Shown: piece by piece, positions 36,663-45,706 of the stretch | Numbering within the stretch: the stretch's first letter is position 1 | Layout: every line of letters starts with the position of its first letter | DNA from: Haladaptatus sp. DYF46 | Lineage (GTDB): Archaea; Halobacteriota; Halobacteria; Halobacteriales; Haladaptataceae | Assembly: GCF_021083305.1 (NCBI RefSeq) | Contig: NZ_JAJFAY010000001.1 | Coordinates: forward strand, 1,736,001 to 1,800,000 | DNA length: 64,000 nt | Direction of reading: 5' to 3' | Made by a program: the position numbers and the translations under genes | The notes under the pieces: generated by a model | What the model saw: the letters and a program-made list of their open reading frames with translations, nothing else | Database searches by the model: none | Told to the model about the DNA's origin: nothing

Positions 36663-37094
36663 ATGCCACAAACATTCGAGAATACCGAAATCGTCCGGCA
36701 ATTCGTCGACCGAGCGTTCAACGATGGGAAGCTCGAGGCGGCCGACGAATATGTCGCCGAGGATTTCGTGCGCCACGACCCGGCCGCGGCGGACGTGGTC
36801 GGTCGAGATGAATACAAGAGATTCATCGAGATGAACCGGACTGCGTTCCCGGACTACCACGAATCCATCGAGAGCATCATCACGCAAGATGACACGGTGA
36901 TGTATCGGTGGAGATTACGCGGCACACAGGAAGGGGAGATCATGGGAGTCGAGCCGACCGGAAAGGAAGTTGACGTGACCGGAATGGTCGAAATGCGCAT
37001 CGAAGACGGGAAAATCACCGAGATGTGGGGCAATTTCGACGCTCTCGGGATGCTCGAACAGCTCGGTGCTGTACCCGAACAAACCGCCGAATAA
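36663..37094 (+). CDS. SnoaL-like (ester cyclase) protein
   Basis: A 143-residue protein of the SnoaL/NTF2-like fold: MPQTFENTEIVRQFVDRAFN, then HDPAAADVVGRDEYKRFIEMNRTAFPDYHESIESII, TGKEVDVTGMVEMRIEDGKITEMWGNFD. The motif FPDYH is typical of SnoaL-like ester cyclases. The ATG at 36663 is preferred over 36624 because a GGGGGAGGGAA ribosome-binding sequence lies directly before it. The physiological substrate is unknown. Confidence 0.88.
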   Translation: MPQTFENTEIVRQFVDRAFNDGKLEAADEYVAEDFVRHDPAAADVVGRDEYKRFIEMNRTAFPDYHESIESIITQDDTVMYRWRLRGTQEGEIMGVEPTGKEVDVTGMVEMRIEDGKITEMWGNFDALGMLEQLGAVPEQTAE

Positions 37095-37242
37095 TCGACC
37101 GAGGATCGTCGTCAACGAAATACTCGGGACCGATTACATCGGTCCCGTACTTATTTTCTCCACATCGTAGCACGCGCGAATCGAGAACGGTTTCCTTACC
37201 CTCGCACCGGCCACGTTCGCGTCGCCGCCGAACTCGACCCAA

Positions 37243-37608
37243 TCACCCTTTCAGCACGCCGCCGATGGCACCGCCGATGGCGCTATCGAGCGCCAGAACG
37301 AGGGCGACGAAGACGGCCACGAGGAACAGGCCGAGGCCGCCGAACAGCGACCCGACGGGGCCGCCCGCGAGTCCGCCGATGATGGTGCCGCCCAGTCCGA
37401 GAAACAGGGCGACGACGACGCCGCCGATGGACCCGGCGAGCAGGCCGTGCCAGAAACCGCTTCCAAGTCCGCCGCCGGCGACGTATCCCGCGGCGAAGCC
37501 ACCGGCGAGTCCCGCGGCGACGTGTCCGATTCCGGGGAGGGCGAACGCCACGATACCGGCGAGGACGGAGACGACGAACCCGACGAAAACCGCGTACCAG
37601 TTAGTCAT
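37243..37608 (-). CDS. DUF5518-type glycine-rich membrane protein
   Basis: A 121-residue protein with four short glycine-rich membrane segments (about residues 4-22, 28-48, 55-77, 86-108). Glycine zipper repeats such as GGLGSGFWHGLLAGSIGG dominate. This matches the haloarchaeal DUF5518 family, of unknown function. Start ATG 37608; the frame upstream is polar and not used. It is divergent from the NOG1-like GTPase gene, 101 nt away. Confidence 0.85.
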   Translation of the reverse strand: MTNWYAVFVGFVVSVLAGIVAFALPGIGHVAAGLAGGFAAGYVAGGGLGSGFWHGLLAGSIGGVVVALFLGLGGTIIGGLAGGPVGSLFGGLGLFLVAVFVALVLALDSAIGGAIGGVLKG

Positions 37609-37709
37609 GAGTAAATACGTTGGCAGGCAGAAAACAAAAGTCTCTCGCCGGAATCCGCTCGCACGACGGTATGAACGCCCTTTTAAGGAGGGAGGGCATA
37701 CGAATCTCC

Positions 37710-38669
37710 ATGATTTTCGAGACCCTACCGACAACGCCCACGTCGGAGGAACTCATCGACAAGGCGTTCTCGCGGGCAACACGGGCCGGGCGGGCCAAAA
37801 GCGGCATTCAGGCCCAACAGTCCATGCTCCAAACCGCCTCGAACATCCTGTCGGACAATATGCAGAACGTCGTCACCGCGTGGCCGGACTTCGAGGAGGT
37901 GGACCCGTTCTATTACGAACTGGCCGACGCCGTCGTGAACGTCGACGAGGTCCGAAAGAGCCTGTCCGAAATCCAGTGGGCCTCCCGCAAGACGAAGGAC
38001 ATCGGCCGCGAGTACCAGGGCAAACTCCGAGGCGACATCAACTACGCCCGGAAGGTGCGAAAACAGGGGTTCGCCCGCCTCGCGTCCATCGTGGAGGAAG
38101 TCGAAGACGACCTCGACCGAATCAACGCGGCACGCAACGACCTCCGGGACCTCCCGGACATCGACCCCGCCGACCCGACGGTGGTCGTCGCCGGCTATCC
38201 CAACGTCGGAAAGTCGTCGTTCGTCAACACGATAACCAACGCCCGCAACGAAATCGCGGAGTATCCCTTCACCACGAAGGGGATTCACGTCGGTCACTTC
38301 GAGCGCGACCACATCCGCTACCAAATCGTGGATACGCCGGGGCTCCTCGACCGACCCGCAGACGAGCGAAACACCATCGAATCGCAGGCGGTGTCGGCGC
38401 TCACGCACCTCGCCGACTGCATCCTGTTCTTCGTCGACCCGAGCGCGTACTGTGGTTATCCGCTCGACGCGCAACTCGAACTGCGTGATTCGGTCGAAGC
38501 GGAGTTCGGCGACGTGCCCCTCCTCACCGTCTGCAACAAGTCCGACCTCTCGACCGACGTGGAGGCGGACGAGTACATGAGCATCGAGGAGGACGAGAAC
38601 GTCACGGGGACGCTCGATGCGGCCGTCGAAGCCATCGGCTACGAACCCGAACTGCCGTTCGACGGATAA
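37710..38669 (+). CDS. NOG1-family GTPase
   Basis: A 319-residue archaeal Nog1 GTPase. N-terminal helical domain (MIFETLPTTPTSEELIDKAF, about 1-150), G-domain: G1 GYPNVGKSS (about 162-170), switch I, G3 DTPG, G4 NKSD. Eukaryotic Nog1 acts in large ribosomal subunit assembly, so a ribosome role is likely. ATG 37710 chosen; an upstream ATG at 37671 would add 13 residues. It is adjacent to a small DUF5518 protein on the opposite strand. Confidence 0.92.
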   Translation: MIFETLPTTPTSEELIDKAFSRATRAGRAKSGIQAQQSMLQTASNILSDNMQNVVTAWPDFEEVDPFYYELADAVVNVDEVRKSLSEIQWASRKTKDIGREYQGKLRGDINYARKVRKQGFARLASIVEEVEDDLDRINAARNDLRDLPDIDPADPTVVVAGYPNVGKSSFVNTITNARNEIAEYPFTTKGIHVGHFERDHIRYQIVDTPGLLDRPADERNTIESQAVSALTHLADCILFFVDPSAYCGYPLDAQLELRDSVEAEFGDVPLLTVCNKSDLSTDVEADEYMSIEEDENVTGTLDAAVEAIGYEPELPFDG

Positions 38670-38694
38670 AGCGGGTCAGAAAACTCGAAACCGT

Positions 38695-40023
38695 TTACGC
38701 AGAAACGCTGTCCGTTTCGACGTATCGGATTTGAACCGCGATCGCGCGACCCGTCTGCCGTTCGATTCGGTCGTGGATGCGATTGGCGAGATGGGGATAC
38801 CGCTCGTCGCTCGGTCGACCGACGGTGACGACGACGCGATGGGGTTCGCGGAACGGGAGGTTTTGCGTGTAAGCGCTCTTGCCGAGCGGGAAGGTCTGGC
38901 GGTACTGAACCTGCATTTGGAGCTTTTCGGCCTGCTGGTACTGAGACTGGTCGAAGACGTGAGTCACTGCCGCGTCCGCACCGTCCTCGAACTGCGACCC
39001 CTGATAGGAGAAGTAGGTGACGCCGCCGAGGAACACGGAGAGGGCGGCGATACCGACGACCAGCGCGCCGATTCGTTTGACGGTTTCCTCGCGGGAGCGT
39101 TCGGTCTTGAACCAACTCTTCGGCCGGTAGCCCATGTACTGGAGCGTCACGATGGCCGAGAGGTTGATGGAAAGGACGTTGACGAGAACGAGGACCCCGG
39201 CACTCAACGCGACTATCGGCATCCCCCACGCGATACCGACGCCGACGGCGGCGGCGGGCGGGATGAGCGCCGCCGCGATCATAACCCCGACGAGGGCGAC
39301 GGACACGCCCGCGGCGAGGCTGATGACGCCCGCCGCACCCGCACCGAGTGCGACGATGAGCGAGAGGAAATCCGGGGTCAATCGGCCACTTATCTGTGAT
39401 AGCTGCGTGATATCCGTGTTCGGCGGGAAGAGATAGAGCGTTCTCACGAGGAATGCAAAGACGGTCGCGCTGCCGATGGCGACGACCATGCCGAGGAGTT
39501 GCAGTTTGACGCCGCGGCGGAACAGGTCGGTTTCGTCCAAGACCGTCCCCACGCCGGTCGAGAGCGCCGGGCCGACCAACGGCGCGATGACCATCGAACC
39601 CACGACGACCGCCGGGGAGTCGAGGAGCAACCCCGCGGTTGCGACGACGGCGCTCACCACGGTCATGAACACGAACGTTCGAAAGCGCGGGGAGAGTTCG
39701 CGCGCTTCGGTCAGAATTTCGTCGCGTGCAATTCGGTCGCCGCCGTTCTCCGCTTCGTATCGTTTCGCCAGTTGTTCGAACTGGCGGGACGTGTCCGTCT
39801 CGGCGTCGATGATGACCGTGTGAGCCTCGTCGCTCAAGCCCGCATCGTGGAGTTTGTCGATGACGGGTTGGACGGCGTTCTGCGGGAGCGGAAACGTCGC
39901 GAGCGCGGCGTATTTCCGCCCACCCGTCTCGTCGGTGAGAAAGAAATCGATTCCTTCGGATTCGAGCGCGTCGACGACGGTTTCTCGCTCGCCCGTCGGG
40001 ATAGATACCTGTACGAGTCGCAC
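38695..40023 (-). CDS. TIGR00341/DUF389 membrane protein
   Basis: A 442-residue protein. The N-terminal cytoplasmic domain (residues 1-110, MRLVQVSIPTGERETVVDAL) precedes the DUF389 membrane region with about six to seven helices (about 120-340) holding GSMVIAPLVGPALS and AALIPPAAAVGVG, both diagnostic. A C-terminal soluble domain follows (about 345-442). Role unknown; the family has been linked to transport. It converges with the NOG1-like gene (25-nt gap). Confidence 0.92.
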   Translation of the reverse strand: MRLVQVSIPTGERETVVDALESEGIDFFLTDETGGRKYAALATFPLPQNAVQPVIDKLHDAGLSDEAHTVIIDAETDTSRQFEQLAKRYEAENGGDRIARDEILTEARELSPRFRTFVFMTVVSAVVATAGLLLDSPAVVVGSMVIAPLVGPALSTGVGTVLDETDLFRRGVKLQLLGMVVAIGSATVFAFLVRTLYLFPPNTDITQLSQISGRLTPDFLSLIVALGAGAAGVISLAAGVSVALVGVMIAAALIPPAAAVGVGIAWGMPIVALSAGVLVLVNVLSINLSAIVTLQYMGYRPKSWFKTERSREETVKRIGALVVGIAALSVFLGGVTYFSYQGSQFEDGADAAVTHVFDQSQYQQAEKLQMQVQYRQTFPLGKSAYTQNLPFREPHRVVVTVGRPSDERYPHLANRIHDRIERQTGRAIAVQIRYVETDSVSA

Positions 40024-40174
40024 ATCGTCCGATGGGTCGTACAGATTGAAATAATCGCGGGCCGATAGCTCGGAATTCGAGGTCGGATTTCACCGAAGCA
40101 GGTGGAGTGAACGCATCGACTCTCTCGGCGCGGGAAACCACGGCGGTTAAGCGTGGAGGCGCCAACGGACGACT

Positions 40175-40792
40175 ATGTTCGAAAATCGACCCGGCAGGGG
40201 TGCAGAGGTGATTTTCGTCGGGCGCTCGAACGTCGGCAAATCCACGCTCATGCGCGAGTTGACGGGCCACAGTTTCGAGACGGGTGGCAAACCCGGCGTC
40301 ACGCGTCAACCCAATCACTTCGATTGGGCCAGCGAGGATTTCATGCTCACGGACCTGCCCGGGTTCGGCTTCATGTCCGGCGTCGAGGAGGACCGGCGCG
40401 AGCGGATAAAGACCGACATCGTGCAGTACATCGAGGAGAACGCCGAGAAGGTGCTGGTCGGCGTCCTCGTCGTGGACGGGAAGAGCGCCGTGGACATCAT
40501 CGACCGCCACTCCGGCGAGGACGAAATTCCGCACGACGTGGAGATGTTCTACTTCCTCCGCGAGATGGGAATCCCCGTCGTCGTCGCGGTGAACAAGATG
40601 GACAAGGTCGACGACGAGGACGAGCGACTGGACGACCTCTGTGACCGCCTCGGTCTTCATCCGCCGTGGAAGCAGTGGCAGGACACCATCGCCCCCATCA
40701 GCGCCAAGCGCGGCAGTATCGACGCGCTGAACGAGGCCGTGAAGACCCACCTGCACGAGCAAAAGCGCGACGACCTGTTCAAGTTCTTCTAG
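40175..40792 (+). CDS. engB: EngB/YihA-type GTP-binding protein
   Basis: A 205-residue GTPase: G1 GRSNVGKST at residues 13-21, [10 protein letters not shown] (switch I), DLPGFGF (G3), NKMD (G4), APISAKRG (G5). EngB acts in large-subunit ribosome assembly in bacteria; archaeal copies are thought to do similar work. Start ATG 40175. Three GTPases of ribosome-related type lie within 8 kb (NOG1-like, EngB, YchF-like). Confidence 0.95.
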   Translation: MFENRPGRGAEVIFVGRSNVGKSTLMRELTGHSFETGGKPGVTRQPNHFDWASEDFMLTDLPGFGFMSGVEEDRRERIKTDIVQYIEENAEKVLVGVLVVDGKSAVDIIDRHSGEDEIPHDVEMFYFLREMGIPVVVAVNKMDKVDDEDERLDDLCDRLGLHPPWKQWQDTIAPISAKRGSIDALNEAVKTHLHEQKRDDLFKFF

Positions 40793-40962
40793 GGAGGGTT
40801 TCAGCGAAGGACTGCGTAGCGATTCGTCGGTCACTGACCGGTTTGGTCCCGGTATCACGTATAAAGGTTCGGAGGAACAGGGTTGCGAGGACAGGGAGTA
40901 TTTTTTCGGAAAACGCCGTCACGTTCGTTACGAATTGTAGTCGAGAACGACTGAATCGCAGC
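40793..40962. other. Intergenic region upstream of repeat copy A
   Basis: No gene. A six-T run at about 40900-40906 may terminate engB transcription; it is followed by AT-poorer sequence leading into the structured repeat. Confidence 0.5.
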
Positions 40963-41313
40963 TATTGGGAAGCGGACCTCGAAAGCCCCCGCCTGCTCGC
41001 TACGAACTGGGTTTGATATTTTTGTGATTGTAATCACCGAGAAGCAGCCATCGAAAGCCCCCGCCCGCTCGCGGTTGCTGATGCGAGATATTCTGGCCTC
41101 TCCGCCACGGTCGGCCAGAATAGTTGCCCGCACAGCAACCACACAAGCGCGAGCAGGCGGCCCCTTTCAGTCCTCCCAGACAGATCGACCGCACAGCACC
41201 GCATCAGCCACACCCTCCCCATCCGACTCCCTCCCCCGCTTCGCTCCTCCGGTCGTCCCTCGCGCGACTTCAGCGAGACGACGCGGCCGAGTATGGCCGC
41301 GTCGTCTCGCCAG
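40963..41313. repeat. Structured intergenic repeat, copy A
   Basis: About 350 bp, a diverged relative of copy B at 45707-46064. Pairings: P1 GAAAG 41053-41057 with CTTTC 41164-41168; P2 41061-41073 with 41148-41160 (12 of 13 pairs); P3 41073-41085 with 41129-41140; P4 41089-41098 with 41113-41122 (10 bp perfect); P5 41273-41288 with 41295-41310 (16 bp perfect). The 15-mer TCGAAAGCCCCCGCC occurs twice (40979 and 41051). The P2 mismatch is C-A on the plus strand and G-U on the minus strand, suggesting minus-strand RNA. It follows the HTH-10 stop on that strand. Confidence 0.82.
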
Positions 41314-41356
41314 CGCACGCCACGTCGTTCGTTCAGTTAGCGAGAAACGTAGAAAC

Positions 41357-42046
41357 TTACCCGAGCAGTTTCGCTTCGGCCTTCCGCAGGTGTTCGAGGA
41401 GCGTGGTTTTGGACACGTCCATCTCGTCGGCCAGTTCGGACGCCGTCACGTGCCGCGGCCAGTCGTAGTACCCGCGGCGGCGGGCGAGTTCGAACACCTC
41501 GCGCTGGCGTTCCGAGAGGTCGTCGGTGCGGAGGACGCCCGCGCCGGTCTCGGCGGTTGCGACGTGGCGAACGCGGATATCGGCGTCCATCTCCTCGCAG
41601 ACCGCCTCGATTCGGTCGTGGAGTTCGTCCTTGTCCACCTCGACGATGACGGTCCAGTATTCGCGCCCGCCGTACATCCGCACCGGTTCGTCCGGGATGA
41701 ACCCGCGCGAGACCAGCGCGTCGTTGATGCTGTTCCCGAGGTCGTAGTGGACGACGATGCCGCAACTCGCGCTCCCGAAGGCCAGCGAATCCTCGGTCGC
41801 GTGCGGGTGGTCGGTTTCCCACACCGAGTCGGTCAGGTCCGACTCCCGAATCGCCTCCACGAGTTCGTCCACCTCCTCGCGCGTGTTGCCGTAGACCGTG
41901 AACCGGCCGGTCGCCAGTCCGTCGATGGTGTGGACGCCGTGGCCGAGGAGGCCCGCCGCCCGCCCCTCGGTGACTTCGAGCGTCCAGCAGTCGGGGTGCC
42001 AGATGTCGAGCGTGACTCGGAGGCCAGCGTGCTCCGGCGTGGTCAT
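41357..42046 (-). CDS. HTH-10 (Bat-type) transcriptional regulator
   Basis: A 229-residue haloarchaeal regulator. N-terminal sensing region (about 1-170; LDIWHPDCWTLEVTEG at 12-27) and C-terminal winged-helix HTH-10 domain (LSERQREVFELARRRGYYDWPR... ELADEMDVSKTTLLEHLRKAEAK). It is divergent from the DUF1611-epimerase pair (151-nt gap), which is its best target candidate. ATG 42046 (MTTPEHAGLRV) is used; a GTG four codons upstream is also possible. The structured repeat A lies 43 nt after its stop. Confidence 0.93.
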   Translation of the reverse strand: MTTPEHAGLRVTLDIWHPDCWTLEVTEGRAAGLLGHGVHTIDGLATGRFTVYGNTREEVDELVEAIRESDLTDSVWETDHPHATEDSLAFGSASCGIVVHYDLGNSINDALVSRGFIPDEPVRMYGGREYWTVIVEVDKDELHDRIEAVCEEMDADIRVRHVATAETGAGVLRTDDLSERQREVFELARRRGYYDWPRHVTASELADEMDVSKTTLLEHLRKAEAKLLG

Positions 42047-42197
42047 CTGGTGTGACACACGGATGATGTGTGCAAAAGTGTATGGCTGTGGGAGTGACAG
42101 ATGCTGTCAGACCGTCGTGTCAAAATCGAGACCGGGCGTCGGCCACCCTTCCATGAAAGGGGGCATTGTTTTGATCGACAGTGCGCCTGTGTAGCAC

Positions 42198-43235
42198 ATG
42201 AATCTCCGGGACGCGTTCGACGCCCCCGCGCCAGCGCTCGTTCTCGCCGAGGGTGCGTTCGGAACGATGGACGGAAAGACGGCCAACGGCGTCGTCATGC
42301 ACAGCGAACTGTTCGACGCGCAGGCCGTCATCGACTCGACGCACGCCGACGAAGCGACGAGTGACGTTCTCGGACGCGCGGACGTCACCGACGTTCCGAT
42401 AGTCCCCTCGACCGAGGACGCGCTCGAACGCGCTCCCGACGCCGAAGCCCTCGTTATCGGGGTCGCTCCCGCCGGCGGCGAACTGCCCGACGAATGGGTG
42501 AGCGATATCGAGGAGGCCATCCGCGCGGGACTGGACATCGTCTCCGGACTGCACGTCTTCCTCTCCGAACGGGACCGGTGGAAGCGTCTCGCGGACGAAC
42601 ACGACGTCACCCTCTTCGACGTGCGAAAGCCGCCGGGCGAGGAGGACCTTCGCGTCGGCGACGGCAGCGTGGACGAGGCGGGCGCGGAAATCGTGTTGAC
42701 CGCCGGGACGGACTGTGCGGTCGGAAAGCGAACCACGACGTTCGAACTCTATCGGGCCGCCGAGCGCGCCGGACTGAACGCCGGGTGGGTCGCGACCGGA
42801 CAAACGGGAATCATGGTCGGCGCGCACCGCGGCGTCGTCATCGACCGCGTTCCGGCGGACTTCACCGCGGGCGTCGTCGAAGACCTCGTGTCCGCCGTCG
42901 CCGAGGACCACGACATCGTCTTCGTGGAGGGCCAAGCGTCGCTCACGCATCGTGCCTATTCGAGCGTCACGCTCGGACTCCTCCACGGCGCGTGGCCCGA
43001 CGCGGTCGTGCTGGTCGATGACCCCGACCGCGATGACCGGACCCACTTCCACCAGTGGCCGGTCGCGGGCGTGGAGGCCGAACGACACCTCGTGGAGAAA
43101 CTCTCGGACGCGACGGTCGCCGCCGTCTCGACGTGGGCCGACCCCCTCGAAATCGACTACGCCGTTCCGGCGGCCAACGTCTACGACGAAGGGGGAGCGG
43201 ACGACCTCCTCGCGATGGTTCGCGAGGCGCTGTGA
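42198..43235 (+). CDS. DUF1611 protein (DgcN-like)
   Basis: A 345-residue DUF1611 protein: N-terminal domain to about residue 140, then a P-loop-like fold with LTAGTDCAVGKRTTTFELYR (about 167-186) and VATGQTGIMVGAHRG. Bacterial DUF1611 (DgcN) acts as an N-acyltransferase working with an enolase-family racemase on D-glutamate; such a role here is inferred from that family and from the neighbour. It overlaps the epimerase start by 1 nt. Confidence 0.9.
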   Translation: MNLRDAFDAPAPALVLAEGAFGTMDGKTANGVVMHSELFDAQAVIDSTHADEATSDVLGRADVTDVPIVPSTEDALERAPDAEALVIGVAPAGGELPDEWVSDIEEAIRAGLDIVSGLHVFLSERDRWKRLADEHDVTLFDVRKPPGEEDLRVGDGSVDEAGAEIVLTAGTDCAVGKRTTTFELYRAAERAGLNAGWVATGQTGIMVGAHRGVVIDRVPADFTAGVVEDLVSAVAEDHDIVFVEGQASLTHRAYSSVTLGLLHGAWPDAVVLVDDPDRDDRTHFHQWPVAGVEAERHLVEKLSDATVAAVSTWADPLEIDYAVPAANVYDEGGADDLLAMVREAL

Positions 43236-44305
43236 TGCGAATCGAACACGCGACGGTCGAACCGCTCGACCTGCCGCTGCACGAACCGTTCGAAATCTCC
43301 CTCGGCGCGCAACGCCGCGCGAGCAACGTGCTGGTCACGGTCGAAACCGAGAACGAGACCGGCTACGGCGAAGGCTCGCCCCTGACGCCGGTGACGGGCG
43401 AGACGCAGGAGGCGGCGCTCGCAACGGCTCGCGCCGCGACGGAATTACTCGAAGGAAAATCGCTCACCGACTATCGCGGCCTCGTTGCCGAGGTACGGAA
43501 CGCGTTTCCGGGCATGGTGTCGGCGCTGTTCGCGGTCGAAACCGCGATTCTCGACGCCTACTGCCGCGAGCGGGGGATGGCCCTCTCGGAACTGTTCGGC
43601 GGGTCGCCGGATCCCGTGACGACGGATTTCACCATCGGCATCATGCCGCCGAAAGAGGCGCGGGACGGCGCGTCGAGGGCCGCCGAACGCGGGTTCGACG
43701 ACCTGAAGGTGAAGACGGGAACGACCGTCGCGGACGACGTCGCCCGCGTCGCCGCCGTGCACGAGGGCGCACCCGACGCGGAACTGACGGTGGACGCGAA
43801 TCAGGGGTGGACGCCCACGGAAACCGCCGCGTTCGCGGACGAACTCGAATCGCGCGGGATTCCGCTCTCGCTGGTCGAACAGCCGACCCCCGCGACGGAC
43901 GTGGTCGGACTCGCACGGGCGCGGGACGCCGTATCGGTTCCCGTCGCGGCCGACGAAGCGGTGTTCACGCCCGAGGACGCGGTTCGAATCGTCCGCGAGG
44001 AGGCGGCGGACGTGATAAACGTAAAACTCGGCAAGTCGGGACTCCTCGCCGCGCGGGACATCGCCGCCATCGCCGAGGCCGCGAACATCGAGTTGATGGT
44101 GGGATGCATGCTCGAAAGCGCCGTCGGGATTCACGCCAGCGCACACCTCGTTTCCGGAATCGGGTCGTTCTCGCACGTCGATTTGGACGGCAACCTCCTC
44201 ATCGCGGAGGACGTGATTCCGACGGACGGAGGACCGACCATCGACATCTCCGGGCCGGGTCACGGCGTCGTGCCGGACGGAGTCGTCCCGAACGGAATGG
44301 AGTAA
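43235..44305 (+). CDS. Dipeptide epimerase (MR/MLE enolase superfamily)
   Basis: A 356-residue enolase-superfamily enzyme. Barrel catalytic lysine pair in DDLKVKTG (K-x-K, about residue 157), metal ligands in LTVDANQGW (D, about 187), VEQPTPATD (E, about 214), VAADEAVF (D, about 237), and the opposite lysine in NVKLGKSG (about 261). These fit L-Ala-D/L-Glu-type epimerases or N-acyl amino-acid racemases. With DUF1611 in the same operon, the substrate is more likely an N-acylated or gamma-linked glutamate. The substrate is inferred. Confidence 0.9.
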   Translation: MRIEHATVEPLDLPLHEPFEISLGAQRRASNVLVTVETENETGYGEGSPLTPVTGETQEAALATARAATELLEGKSLTDYRGLVAEVRNAFPGMVSALFAVETAILDAYCRERGMALSELFGGSPDPVTTDFTIGIMPPKEARDGASRAAERGFDDLKVKTGTTVADDVARVAAVHEGAPDAELTVDANQGWTPTETAAFADELESRGIPLSLVEQPTPATDVVGLARARDAVSVPVAADEAVFTPEDAVRIVREEAADVINVKLGKSGLLAARDIAAIAEAANIELMVGCMLESAVGIHASAHLVSGIGSFSHVDLDGNLLIAEDVIPTDGGPTIDISGPGHGVVPDGVVPNGME

Positions 44306-44415
44306 CTCGGCAGTCGCACCGAGTGACTCCGAATATTCCGAGTGACTCGGTATCATTCGACAGTCGTGTCAACGTTTGAAAACTCCTTTAGCCTCGACTC
44401 CCCCAATCCGGCCTA

Positions 44416-45609
44416 ATGAGTTACAAAATCGGCCTAGTCGGGAAACCCTCCGTGGGGAAATCGACCTTCTTCAACGCCGCGACGATGAACGACGTGCCGG
44501 AGGGTGCCTACCCCTTCACCACTATCGACCCGTCCATCGGCGAGGCCTACGCCCGCGTGGACTGTGCGGCACCCGAGTTCGACGAATCCTGCACGCCCAG
44601 CGTCGGATTTTGCGAGGAGGGAACGCGCTACGTCCCGACAAAACTCGTGGACGTGGCCGGACTCATTCCCGGCGCACACGAAGGCAAGGGCCTCGGCAAC
44701 CAGTTCCTCACGGACCTCAACGAGGCCGACGTGCTGGTTCACGTCGTGGACTTCTCCGGGATGACCGACATCGAGGGCGAACAGACCGAGGGCCACGACC
44801 CGCGCGACGACATCGACTTCCTCGAAAACGAACTCGACATGTGGTACCTCGAAATCCTGGAGAAAGGCATCGAGCGCTTCCGCTCTGGCTACGCCGGTGA
44901 GGAGAAACAAATCGAGGTGGACCTCGCCGAGCAGATGTCGGCGTTCAAGACGAACAAGGACGAGATAAAGCAGGTCATCCTCTCGCTCGGTCTGGACCTC
45001 GACCCCGAGACGTGGGAGGGGGAGGACCGCGAGGCGCTCGCCTGCGAAATTCGCAAGCGCACCAAACCCATGGTCATCGCGGCGAACAAGATGGACACCC
45101 CCGCGGCGCAGGCGAACTACGAGGAGATAACTTCTGACCCCGAGTACGAACACCTGACGATCATCCCCGCCAGCGCCCACGCCGAGAAGGCGCTCAAGAA
45201 CGCCGACGAACAGGGCGTCATCGACTACGACGCGGGCGATTCGGACTTCGAAATCACGGGCGACGTGAGCGAGGAACAGGAAGAGGGCCTCGCCCAGATT
45301 CGGGAGTTCACCACCGAATTCGACGGGACGGGCGTCCAGCGCGCCCTCGAAGCCGCGCTGTTCGACGAACTCGACCTCATCGCCGTCTTCCCCGGGTCGG
45401 CCAACGGCAGCGCCAGCAAGAAGGGCGTCTTCCGCGACTGCTTCCTCCTCCCCGGCGGTTCAACGGCCGAGGACTTCGCGTACCACCTGCACAGCGATAT
45501 CGGCGACGGCTTCCTCCACGGTATCGACTGCCGGAGCAAACGCCAAATCGGTTCGAGTTCGGAGTTGGACCACCGTTCCGTCGTCGAAATCGTCTCTACG
45601 GGTCAGTAA
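44416..45609 (+). CDS. YchF/Ygr210-like (Obg-related) GTP/ATP-binding protein
   Basis: A 397-residue protein of the archaeal Obg-HflX-type YchF group: G1 GKPSVGKST (about 8-17), G3 DVAG, NKMD (G4), then a helical insert and a C-terminal TGS domain ending DFAYHLHSDIGDGFLHGIDC. These proteins bind ATP or GTP and associate with ribosomes and stress responses. Start ATG 44416 (MSYKIGLVGKPS). Confidence 0.94.
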   Translation: MSYKIGLVGKPSVGKSTFFNAATMNDVPEGAYPFTTIDPSIGEAYARVDCAAPEFDESCTPSVGFCEEGTRYVPTKLVDVAGLIPGAHEGKGLGNQFLTDLNEADVLVHVVDFSGMTDIEGEQTEGHDPRDDIDFLENELDMWYLEILEKGIERFRSGYAGEEKQIEVDLAEQMSAFKTNKDEIKQVILSLGLDLDPETWEGEDREALACEIRKRTKPMVIAANKMDTPAAQANYEEITSDPEYEHLTIIPASAHAEKALKNADEQGVIDYDAGDSDFEITGDVSEEQEEGLAQIREFTTEFDGTGVQRALEAALFDELDLIAVFPGSANGSASKKGVFRDCFLLPGGSTAEDFAYHLHSDIGDGFLHGIDCRSKRQIGSSSELDHRSVVEIVSTGQ

Positions 45610-45706
45610 CGACGGAATCCGCTAGTTGATCTTTCTCTACTGTACTCTTCTCATTTCGTGGCCCGGTACTGTTGTCATCGTGAGCATGCGTTCGCCGTGA
45701 TTTCAG
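45610..45706. other. Short gap before repeat copy B
   Basis: No gene. Contains a CTCTACTGTACTCTT tract and nothing else notable. Confidence 0.45.

Noticed and set aside
38639..40858. 739-aa minus-strand frame across the DUF389 and EngB genes
   Set aside because: Crosses two unrelated, well-supported genes and is in the wrong phase for both; arginine-rich translation.
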